Below, in pieces: positions 1-6,898 of a DNA stretch of 47,136 nt (position 1 is its first letter; each line of letters begins with the position of its first letter). A model generated the notes under the pieces. It saw only the letters and a program-made list of their open reading frames with translations, did not search any database and was not told where the DNA came from. A program made the position numbers and the translations under genes. The stretch spans positions 1-47,136 of the forward strand of contig USSA01000002.1 in NCBI GenBank assembly GCA_900557255.1. The letters are read 5' to 3'. The DNA is from an uncultured Prevotella sp. Lineage in GTDB: Bacteria > Bacteroidota > Bacteroidia > Bacteroidales > Bacteroidaceae.

Positions 1-506
1 GTGTGGAGGCAATAGAAAAACGGTTCGCTTATTCTGCCAAGAAGTTCAAGGAGGACAAGAAACTCTCCGAGATTACCAAACATAGCGTAGAAGCAGTCTT
101 GAAGCAGACGTACCATAAGGATAAGTTCATAGAACTTCTGAAAGCAAAGGGCATTGATGTTGTTTTCCGCCATACAGCTGACGGCCGTATCTACGGAGCA
201 ACATTCATTGACCACCGCACCCAAAGCGTTTTCAATGGTTCAAGGCTTGGAACGAATCTTTCTGCCAATGCCCTGCAGGAGCACTTCACCTTGCCTTACG
301 AGAATGAGCAACCGATACTGCTTACCATCCCGAAGGAAGATGGCACAATGCCGGAACAGGAATATCATGGTTCTGGCTTGTTCGATGAGTACGGCAGCGG
401 TCTTGGACTTATGGCAGGGAATGGTTCTTCCAACGAGGCACAGGAAGCAGCATTCGATAGAGAGTTACGCAGAAAGAAAAAGAAGCGAAAAGGGAGAAAC
501 CTTTAA
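1..506 (+). CDS. mobB: MobB-like relaxase, C-terminal part (cut by window edge)
   Basis: This is the last ~167 codons of a protein whose reading frame is open to the left edge, so the start lies outside the window. The visible part has a Lys-rich segment followed by a region (RHTADGRIYGATFIDHRTQSVF) typical of the end of MobB/BmgA-type relaxases of Bacteroides conjugative elements, which nick oriT and lead the strand into the recipient. The C-terminus is a very basic tail (RRKKKKRKGR). It sits 37 bp before a coupling-protein gene on the same strand, the usual mobB-mobC order. The catalytic N-terminal domain is not visible, so the identification rests on the C-terminal pattern and on context. 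Confidence 0.72.
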   Translation, partial: VEAIEKRFAYSAKKFKEDKKLSEITKHSVEAVLKQTYHKDKFIELLKAKGIDVVFRHTADGRIYGATFIDHRTQSVFNGSRLGTNLSANALQEHFTLPYENEQPILLTIPKEDGTMPEQEYHGSGLFDEYGSGLGLMAGNGSSNEAQEAAFDRELRRKKKKRKGRNL

Positions 507-543
507 TCGTATTATCAAGGTATAACTTCAAAACTGAAAAACA

Positions 544-2547
544 ATGGCACAAGAAGACGATTTGAGAGCATTTGGGAAAATTATGGATTTTCTCCGTGCT
601 GTGAGTATCATACTCGCAATTATGAATGTATATTGGTATTGCTACGAGGCAATGCACATATGGGGAGTGACAATCGGAGTTGTTGACAGAATCCTTATCA
701 ACTTCAACCGTACAGGCGGTTTATTTCATTCCATTCTCTATACAAAATTGTTCTCGCTCTTACTCTTGGCTCTCTCATGCTTGGGAACCAAGGGCGTGAA
801 AGCAGAAAAGATGAGTTGGAACAAGATTTGGACGGTTCTTGTCGTTGGCTCCTGTCTGTTCTTCCTCAACTGGTGGATATTATTGTTGCCTATATCTCAT
901 TTGGGCAATGCCACGCTATACATCTTTACAATGACAGCGGGTTATATCTGCCTATTGATGGGTGGACTGTGGATGAGCCGACTCTTGAAGCACAACCTCA
1001 TGGAGGATGTGTTCAATAATGAGAACGAGAGTTTCATGCAGGAGACCAAACTCATGGAGAACGAGTATTCCGTCAATCTGCCAACACGATTCTATTACAA
1101 GAAGAAATGGCAGAGAGGATGGATCAACGTGGTCAATCCGTTCCGAGCGACCATCGTGTTAGGTACACCGGGTAGTGGTAAGTCCTTTGCTGTAGTGAAC
1201 AACTACATCAAACAGCAGATAGAGAAGGGGTATTCAATGTATATCTATGATTTCAAGTTTTCCGACCTTTCGACGATTGCCTACAACCACATGATGAACC
1301 ATCAGAATGGATATAAGGTCAAGCCCCAGTTCTATGTCATCAACTTTGATGATCCTCGCAGAAGTCATCGCTGCAATCCTATTCACCCGGATTTTATGAG
1401 TGACATTTCCGATGCTTACGAAAGTGCATATACAATAATGCTCAACCTCAATAAGACTTGGGTGCAGAAGCAGGGCGACTTCTTTGTGGAGAGTCCGATA
1501 ATCCTCTTTGCTGCCATCATCTGGTACCTAAGAATCTACAAGAACGGAAAGTTTTGTACCTTTCCCCATGCCATCGAATTGCTCAACCGCAGATACGAGG
1601 ATGTCTTTCCGATACTGACGAGCTATCCCGAACTGGAGAACTATCTTTCTCCATTCATGGATGCATGGCAAGGTGGAGCGATGGAGCAGTTGGCGGGTCA
1701 GATTGCAAGCGCAAAGATTCCACTTTCAAGAATGATCTCACCACAACTCTACTGGGTTATGTCCGCAAGCGAGTTTACACTCGACATCAACAATCCCGAA
1801 GAACCGAAGATTCTCTGTGTCGGCAATAATCCCGACCGTCAGAACATTTATGGTGCTGCACTCGGCTTGTACAACAGCCGCATCGTGAAACTCATCAACA
1901 AGAAGGGACAACTCAAATCATCCGTTATCATTGACGAGTTGCCGACCATCTATTTCAAAGGCTTGGATAATCTGATTGCTACGGCAAGAAGCAACAAGGT
2001 TGCCGTCTGCTTGGGCTTTCAGGACTTCTCGCAGTTGGTCCGCGATTATGGAGACAAGGAGGCAAAGGTGGTTATCAATACCGTTGGTAATATCTTCAGC
2101 GGACAGGTTGTTGGCGAGACCGCCAAAACTTTATCCGAGCGTTTCGGCAAGGTGCTCCAAAAGCGCCAGTCTATTTCCATCAATCGTCAGGATGTCTCTA
2201 CATCCATCAATACCCAGATGGATAGTCTCATTCCGCCGAGCAAGATTAGCGGACTCACCCAAGGAATGTTTGTCGGCTCTGTTTCCGACAACTTCAACGA
2301 GCGTATCGAGCAGAAGATCTTCCATGCCGAGATTGTCGTTGACACCGACAAAGTAAAGCGGGAGGAAAGCCATTATCAGCCAATCCCTATCATCAACGAC
2401 TTCAAGGATGCCAATGGCAATGACTGCATGAAGCAAGCTATTCAAGACAACTACAATCAGATAAAGGAGGATGTCAAGCAGATTGTCAAGGACGAACTGG
2501 AGCGCATCGCTGCTGACGAGAATTTGAAGCACTTGATACAGAAATAG
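544..2547 (+). CDS. mobC: MobC/TraG-type conjugative coupling protein (VirD4-like ATPase)
   Basis: This 667-residue inner-membrane ATPase would link the relaxosome to the mating-pore channel. Hydrophobic segments lie in the first ~150 residues (near 15-35, 65-80, 95-115 and 125-145). Walker A is GTPGSGKS at about residues 206-213, and a Walker B-like SSVIIDELPT lies near 459-468. The C-terminal motor region includes an NIFSGQVVGETAKTLSERFG segment. Length and layout match the ~670-residue MobC/TraG coupling proteins of CTnDOT-family elements. It follows the relaxase gene and is terminated by the hairpin at 2550-2590. It appears intact. Confidence 0.9.
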   Translation: MAQEDDLRAFGKIMDFLRAVSIILAIMNVYWYCYEAMHIWGVTIGVVDRILINFNRTGGLFHSILYTKLFSLLLLALSCLGTKGVKAEKMSWNKIWTVLVVGSCLFFLNWWILLLPISHLGNATLYIFTMTAGYICLLMGGLWMSRLLKHNLMEDVFNNENESFMQETKLMENEYSVNLPTRFYYKKKWQRGWINVVNPFRATIVLGTPGSGKSFAVVNNYIKQQIEKGYSMYIYDFKFSDLSTIAYNHMMNHQNGYKVKPQFYVINFDDPRRSHRCNPIHPDFMSDISDAYESAYTIMLNLNKTWVQKQGDFFVESPIILFAAIIWYLRIYKNGKFCTFPHAIELLNRRYEDVFPILTSYPELENYLSPFMDAWQGGAMEQLAGQIASAKIPLSRMISPQLYWVMSASEFTLDINNPEEPKILCVGNNPDRQNIYGAALGLYNSRIVKLINKKGQLKSSVIIDELPTIYFKGLDNLIATARSNKVAVCLGFQDFSQLVRDYGDKEAKVVINTVGNIFSGQVVGETAKTLSERFGKVLQKRQSISINRQDVSTSINTQMDSLIPPSKISGLTQGMFVGSVSDNFNERIEQKIFHAEIVVDTDKVKREESHYQPIPIINDFKDANGNDCMKQAIQDNYNQIKEDVKQIVKDELERIAADENLKHLIQK

Positions 2548-2549
2548 AA

Positions 2550-2590
2550 ACGACAAAGGCAGTGGAACAAATCTTCACTGCCTTTGTCGT
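2550..2590. terminator. Bidirectional intrinsic terminator between mobC and the AlbA-domain gene
   Basis: A perfect 15-bp stem (2550-2564 pairs with 2576-2590) has an 11-nt loop. It lies between the stop codons of two convergent genes, 2 bp after mobC and 4 bp before the end of the minus-strand gene. T-rich sequence follows on the + side (ctttctatttta) and also on the - side (tttctatttct), so it should work in both directions. Confidence 0.85.
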
Positions 2591-2594
2591 CTTT

Positions 2595-4025
2595 CTATTT
2601 TAATAATGCCTTGCCTTTTTCTGTAAGCATATATTTCTGTTTTGGATGTTTCGGATTTTCAGGATATAGTTGTTCAACATAGCCTTCTTCCATTGCAGGA
2701 TATAGATATTTATCAAGGAAATAAGTCTTGTCTTTCAACTTTATACATTCCATTATCTCCTTGGCAGACATCATGTTATCTCTTATTACAGTAATTACTT
2801 TCATTAACTGTGGGGTAACTGTGGGGTAACTGTGGGGTAACTGTGGGGTAACTACCACACTGTTCCTGTTGTATTTGAATACGACCCACACAAAATTGCC
2901 ATCAGTATTGAATTCTGGAGCAGGCAAGCCTACACGTTTGCATTCATCGACCATTGTACCTATTCCACGTCCCCAACTCTCCAATATCTTGCTCTTATAG
3001 AGTACGTTGGCGATAATTGGATTCTGTGGTTTGGAGTCATGTTCCTGCATAAGACGTTCTATAGGCAAGTCGGCAGGAAAAGTTCCCGTATTTCGTATTT
3101 CAACACGGTCATCGTAGATAGCGATGCTTACAGAACTACCTGGTTGATGATACGAGCGATGGCAAAGTGAGTTGATGCAACTCTCTCTTAAAGCCTTGTA
3201 CGGAATGCTCAACTCTTCCTCACGATAAAGACCGTTTATCTTACCAGACAGTGAGAGATGCTTAAAGAAAAATGCCATTGAGGCATCAAGCAATTCGTAA
3301 ATATTACCTTCCGCACGTTGGTTGTCTATAAACTCTTCTTTTGTTGTTCCTTTGAAACGAGCCATACGCACAAGACATTGTGGGTATCCATACAAATCCT
3401 TGCCAAACAACACGGCGGCTGCATTGTTCAGTTTACCATCATGGAACAAGCCGAACTTTTTCAAGATTACAGGTATCTCCTCGCGAATAGTTGTTTCTGG
3501 AAGTCTTCCGTTTCGTATTCCCTCACGGACAGCACCGAGAATGGCATTCTCATCCAAGTCACTTATCTCCAAATCAGAGTTAATCATTGCTTCCCATCCA
3601 TATTTTCCGCCTCTTTCCATTAAGAGATGGTTATACCGTTCCTGTGGCATAAAGGTTGTGGTACTTTCAATGCGCATATAAGCCCTTCCCTTATAAGTGA
3701 AAGGACGCATGAATCGTTGACATTCCGCATGAATGGCTATCACATATTTGTCAGTCTCAAGAATAGGAACATACGAGATTTCCAACTCTACAAAAGGCTC
3801 AATTCTATTGACCGCCTCAGCAATAGAGCGTTTAGTATTGTCAGATACCTCTTGACCTATAATCTTACCATTATCCTTTACACCATAAAGAATAGTACCA
3901 CCTTCACAGTTGAGAAACGCACATAGAGTCTCCATCGAACGGTCTAATTGACCTGTCGATTCCTTAAACTCCAAATTGTTGCTTTCCTTTAAGGAAGCAA
4001 GTTTTTCTATATCTTGATAATTCAT
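2595..4025 (-). CDS. AlbA_2 (Schlafen-like) domain protein with RecG-type HATPase region and C-terminal wHTH
   Basis: This 476-residue protein begins with an AlbA_2 domain (about residues 8-130; NLEFKES and FLNCEGGTILYGVKDNG are characteristic). A GHKL-ATPase-like region of the RecG-like C-terminal family lies around 270-385 (LRESCINSLCHRSY, then WGRGIGTMVDECKRVGLP). Residues ~392-408 are encoded by an 11-bp tandem repeat, and the last ~65 residues look like a winged helix. Such proteins are usually called transcriptional regulators or ATP-binding proteins, with little functional proof. The start overlaps the stop of the upstream AbiEi-like gene (ATGA), so the two are translationally coupled. 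In abortive-infection systems AbiEi normally precedes the AbiEii nucleotidyltransferase; here this protein occupies that place. Toxin function is inference only. Confidence 0.8.
   Translation of the reverse strand: MNYQDIEKLASLKESNNLEFKESTGQLDRSMETLCAFLNCEGGTILYGVKDNGKIIGQEVSDNTKRSIAEAVNRIEPFVELEISYVPILETDKYVIAIHAECQRFMRPFTYKGRAYMRIESTTTFMPQERYNHLLMERGGKYGWEAMINSDLEISDLDENAILGAVREGIRNGRLPETTIREEIPVILKKFGLFHDGKLNNAAAVLFGKDLYGYPQCLVRMARFKGTTKEEFIDNQRAEGNIYELLDASMAFFFKHLSLSGKINGLYREEELSIPYKALRESCINSLCHRSYHQPGSSVSIAIYDDRVEIRNTGTFPADLPIERLMQEHDSKPQNPIIANVLYKSKILESWGRGIGTMVDECKRVGLPAPEFNTDGNFVWVVFKYNRNSVVVTPQLPHSYPTVTPQLMKVITVIRDNMMSAKEIMECIKLKDKTYFLDKYLYPAMEEGYVEQLYPENPKHPKQKYMLTEKGKALLK
2805..2853. 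repeat. 11-bp tandem repeat inside the AlbA-domain gene
   Basis: Four perfect copies of taactgtgggg (2805-2815, 2816-2826, 2827-2837, 2838-2848) are followed by a partial fifth (taact). The unit length is not a multiple of three, so the three frames are read in turn and each gain or loss of one copy shifts the frame just before the C-terminal winged-helix region. At the present copy number the frame is open through to the stop at 2595. Confidence 0.95.
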
Positions 4026-4630
4026 ACTTGTTGCAATTTTTTACGAACCCATGCTGGAGCCAGCAAAATGTCTTTTTGAAAATCTCCCGTTGAGACATTT
4101 TTCAAATGACCTTTGATGATGTTCATCTGTAGTTCTGTTATATTTTCATCACCGATTTCACGGAGAGCCATTACTATCAACAGCATAAGCTTTGACCGAT
4201 AAGCAAATGTTCTCATCTCAGATGTATGCTTGAAAAGGATTCCGTTACCTTTGCCTACAGAAACCTTGCGAGAAGACCCATCTGTAAAGAACACCACATT
4301 TGCCGGTACTTGTTTTGACAGTCCTAATACATTCAACACATACGCACCCGTCGGAACAATTCTAACTTTATCACGTTTAGCAATGCCATTGGCAATGTCT
4401 TCAATGGATGGCGGTACAACTCCGCTTCCCCATTTTGTGTCAATCTTTGGATAGCAATAGATGCCTTGTGCCACTCTTATTATGTCTCCATCTTTGCACA
4501 AACGCACCAAGGCTGACCTTATTGCATCGGATGATGCCATTTGAGCGAATGAATCGGGAAAGAACAATGTTCCCCGTTTGGAAGACGTTATTTTCCTTTT
4601 TATCTCGTTATAAGCGCTATTCGTTGCCAT
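4022..4630 (-). CDS. AbiEi-like / DUF6088 wHTH protein, probable antitoxin-type regulator
   Basis: This 202-residue protein starts with a winged-helix region (IKRKITSSKRGTLFFPDSF... ALVRLCKDGDIIRVAQGIYCYP) typical of AbiEi-type antitoxins and the DUF6088 family. A C-terminal AbiEi-like domain follows (RIVPTGAYVLNVLGLSKQVPANVVFFTDG). AbiEi antitoxins of type IV toxin-antitoxin systems repress their own operon by binding inverted repeats in the promoter, and a perfect inverted repeat overlaps this gene's promoter at 4643-4673. An SD-like TAAAGAGG lies just before the ATG. Its partner is the overlapping AlbA-domain gene rather than an AbiEii nucleotidyltransferase. Antitoxin function is inferred from family and regulatory layout. 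Confidence 0.8.
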   Translation of the reverse strand: MATNSAYNEIKRKITSSKRGTLFFPDSFAQMASSDAIRSALVRLCKDGDIIRVAQGIYCYPKIDTKWGSGVVPPSIEDIANGIAKRDKVRIVPTGAYVLNVLGLSKQVPANVVFFTDGSSRKVSVGKGNGILFKHTSEMRTFAYRSKLMLLIVMALREIGDENITELQMNIIKGHLKNVSTGDFQKDILLAPAWVRKKLQQV

Positions 4631-4642
4631 TCCTCTTTATTT

Positions 4643-4680
4643 TGCCACAAAACTACAATATTTTTGTGGCAACACCAAAA
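4643..4680 (-). promoter_or_regulatory. Bacteroides-type promoter with overlapping inverted-repeat operator
   Basis: Read on the - strand, a -33 box TTTG (4680-4677) and a -7 box TAGTTTTG (4656-4649, fits TAnnTTTG) are separated by exactly 20 bp. A perfect 11-bp inverted repeat, TTGCCACAAAA (4643-4653) and TTTTGTGGCAA (4663-4673) with a 9-bp spacer, has one arm over the -7 box and the other between the boxes. Repressor binding here would block sigma access. The start codon of the AbiEi-like gene is 13 bp downstream of the repeat, so the leader is very short. Confidence 0.75.
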
Positions 4681-4721
4681 GTTTTTAATCTTTTTCAGAA
4701 ATAACATAAGAAACACCTCGA

Positions 4722-5351
4722 TTATCGTCTCATTCTTTCCAATTCATCATCCTTTCGCATCTTGTCGTTCAACTTCTCCTGCATTCTGTCAAGGAAATAA
4801 GTACGGCTATGGTTCTTGCGTCTTCTGATGTCGGTGTAGAAACGATAGCAGTCCTTGGCTTTGATGCCGAAGAACTGGTACATGGCTTGCGCCAAGTCCT
4901 TGAACTTCACATCGCCATCATTCACGCTTCCCATTACGCAGATGCTATATACCATTTCTACAAGGTCAACGGCATTGCCAGTCCATTTTACTAATGGCTT
5001 TGATTCTGATGATACTGGCGGAGAGGCTTCTGAAGTGGATGTGGTCACATGAAGATGATATGTTGCTGCCACATGCTCTTGCATTCTGCGGACAAATGCA
5101 ATTGCTTTGCGCACATACAAGCCTACGGTTCCCAAACAATCCTTTATATGGGGCATTGACAGATGAAAGTCAAGCTCGGTTTCTGCGTATGACAGTGCAA
5201 AGACCGCTTGCTTCACGTTGGTGCTGCATAAATCAACCACAACCTTGATAAACTCACGATATGAGTTCTCCAAAGCGTTACCACCTTTGTTCTTATGACC
5301 TGCATTCAGCAAGTTGAAAAAATCAGTCTCTATCAATATGTTGTATTCCAT
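4722..5351 (-). CDS. rteC: RteC family conjugative-element regulator
   Basis: This protein matches the RteC family, recognised by the C-terminal segment FKDLAQAMYQFFGIKAKDCYRFYTDIRRRKNHSRTYFLDRMQEKL. In CTnDOT, RteC activates excision genes and is itself controlled by RteB. I chose the ATG at 5351 (209 residues, MEYNILIETDFF). The frame is open to an ATG at 5435, but the extra 28 residues look non-family and would lie in the promoter region. A proline/serine-rich linker (TSTSEASPPVSSESKP) separates two predicted domains. The excision operon that RteC normally activates is not next to it here; the AbiEi/AlbA pair and the mob genes follow instead. Confidence 0.85.
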   Translation of the reverse strand: MEYNILIETDFFNLLNAGHKNKGGNALENSYREFIKVVVDLCSTNVKQAVFALSYAETELDFHLSMPHIKDCLGTVGLYVRKAIAFVRRMQEHVAATYHLHVTTSTSEASPPVSSESKPLVKWTGNAVDLVEMVYSICVMGSVNDGDVKFKDLAQAMYQFFGIKAKDCYRFYTDIRRRKNHSRTYFLDRMQEKLNDKMRKDDELERMRR

Positions 5352-5414
5352 GTTGCTGTCTCTTTTATGGGTTTGTACTAATTTGATGTTTCTGTGCGCA
5401 CACCATTTATTAGT

Positions 5415-5429
5415 CCAATACCTATGCCA
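5415..5429 (-). promoter_or_regulatory. Possible sigma-54-type promoter element of rteC
   Basis: On the - strand the sequence TGGCAT-AGGTA-TTGG resembles the -24/-12 consensus TGGCAC-N5-TTGC. The GG at -24 is present, but the final C at -12 is replaced by G. It lies about 64 bp before the chosen rteC start and about 100-150 bp downstream of an inverted repeat, as expected for an NtrC-family activator such as RteB. No convincing -33/-7 pair was seen in the same stretch. This is a weak match. Confidence 0.35.
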
Positions 5430-5528
5430 TTCCAAGACAGACTAAACAATAGGATGATGATATTTCCTGATAATCAGCAACTTTATCAAGAGAATAAGAT
5501 TTTCACAAGGGAATTGCAAGCAGAAATA

Positions 5529-5568
5529 GTGTAAGGAAAACCGGACACTTGTCCAATCTTCCTTACAC
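5529..5568. promoter_or_regulatory. Inverted repeat upstream of rteC, candidate RteB site (or rteB 3' hairpin)
   Basis: GTGTAAGGAA (5529-5538) pairs perfectly with TTCCTTACAC (5559-5568). Inside is a second small palindrome, GGACA-ct-TGTCC (5543-5554). It lies 13 bp after the rteB stop and about 180-215 bp before the rteC start. In CTnDOT, RteB acts on the region upstream of rteC. No strong T-run follows on the - strand, so an intrinsic terminator is less likely, though an mRNA 3' stabiliser is possible. Confidence 0.45.
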
Positions 5569-5581
5569 GGTTCTTATACCG

Positions 5582-6898
5582 TTACAACTTGTTAGTAGGA
5601 ATACCATACTCTTTCATACGGGCATAGAATGTAGTATGGCTCATTTCCAACATTTTTGCCGCATCACGCTTGATGCCATTGCATTGCTTCAAAGCCCACA
5701 AGATACGCTCTCGATTGATCTTGCGTTCTTGTTCATCAAAGTCCAAAGCCTCTTCTGTCAATGCCGATTGTGACAACTGCAAGTCCTCGACATCTATTAT
5801 CTCATTCTCGCATAACAGCATAGCTCGCATGATACAGGATTTCAACTCACGCACATTGCCTGGCCATGTATGGCTTACAAGTGCCCTTTGCGCTTCCTTA
5901 CTGATACATTTTATTTCTTTGTCCGTATGCCTATCATATAGTTTCAGGAAGAAGTTAGCTAATGGCATAATATCTTCCTTGCAATCCCGCAACCGTGGAA
6001 TCTCAATAACCGCTTCGTGAAGTCGATAATACAGGTCGCTTCTGAATCGTCCTTCCCGAACTGCCTCTTGCAGGTTTTCATTGGTGGCGGCAATAATGCG
6101 CACATCAGCCACTTTATCTTTTGTAGCTCCCAATGGTCGGTAGCTCTTGGATTGCAACACACGCAGCAGCATCGCCTGTACGTCTTTCGGCAGATTGCCT
6201 ATCTCGTCCAAGAACAGCGTACCTCCAGCAGCCAATTCAAAGTAACCTTTTCTTGCTGCGTCTGCACTTGTGAATGCTCCTTTCTCATGTCCGAAGAGAG
6301 CAGAAACGGCAAGTTCCGCAGAAAGCGTACCGCAATCTACTACTTCAAAAGGCTTGTCGGCTCTTTTGCTTTGCAGATGTATCTTTTCCGCTATATGTTC
6401 TTTGCCAGTACCATTGTCGCCCAATATCATAACAGCCATGTCGCTTTTAGCAAACAATTCTGCCATTTTGTATATACGGCGAAACTTCTCACTTTTGCGG
6501 TAAACAATCTTGTTATTCAACTCGACGAGTCGTTTCTGCTTGTCTATGATTTCTTCCAAACGTTCATAAACTACATCAAGCAATAATTTCTTCGGTATAT
6601 AGTCTTCCGCTCCCAATTTCATAGTCCTCACGGCACTCATGCTTTCATCGTAAGATGTCATGATGATAAATGGATTCTGATAACCATTGCCACGCATCCA
6701 TTCCAACAGGTCGATACCGTTATCATTCCCCAAGCGCATATCCGAAATGACAACATCCCATTCAGAGGATTCCTTCACAGCTTTCAGACCATCTCTGTAA
6801 TTGTAGCATAAGATTGTTTTCCAGCCCTTCGCCTCCAACTTCTTGCCCAACATATTGCAAAATGTCGGGCTGTCTTCAATGATTATTACTTTCTTCAT
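5582..6898 (-). CDS. rteB: RteB, NtrC-family sigma-54-dependent response regulator
   Basis: This 438-residue protein has a receiver domain (1-118; E8-D9, phospho-acceptor D53, K103). An AAA+ sigma-54 activator domain follows (about 135-370), with Walker A GDNGTGKE at 160-167, Walker B LFLDEIG near 228-234 and WPGNVREL at 345-352. A Fis-type helix-turn-helix lies at about 394-435. The sigma-54 contact loop reads GAFTSA (207-212) instead of the usual GAFTGA. It overlaps rteA by 4 nt (ATGA), so sensor and regulator are co-translated. In CTnDOT this pair responds to tetracycline and activates rteC and transfer; no tetracycline gene is present here. Confidence 0.93.
   Translation of the reverse strand: MKKVIIIEDSPTFCNMLGKKLEAKGWKTILCYNYRDGLKAVKESSEWDVVISDMRLGNDNGIDLLEWMRGNGYQNPFIIMTSYDESMSAVRTMKLGAEDYIPKKLLLDVVYERLEEIIDKQKRLVELNNKIVYRKSEKFRRIYKMAELFAKSDMAVMILGDNGTGKEHIAEKIHLQSKRADKPFEVVDCGTLSAELAVSALFGHEKGAFTSADAARKGYFELAAGGTLFLDEIGNLPKDVQAMLLRVLQSKSYRPLGATKDKVADVRIIAATNENLQEAVREGRFRSDLYYRLHEAVIEIPRLRDCKEDIMPLANFFLKLYDRHTDKEIKCISKEAQRALVSHTWPGNVRELKSCIMRAMLLCENEIIDVEDLQLSQSALTEEALDFDEQERKINRERILWALKQCNGIKRDAAKMLEMSHTTFYARMKEYGIPTNKL

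Noticed and set aside
5352..5435. N-terminal extension of RteC
   Set aside because: The extra 28 residues are atypical and overlap the promoter region; the ATG at 5351 fits the family start.
6017..6586. 189-codon + strand frame opposite rteB
   Set aside because: Antisense to the AAA+ domain of RteB; low-complexity composition and no recognisable motif.
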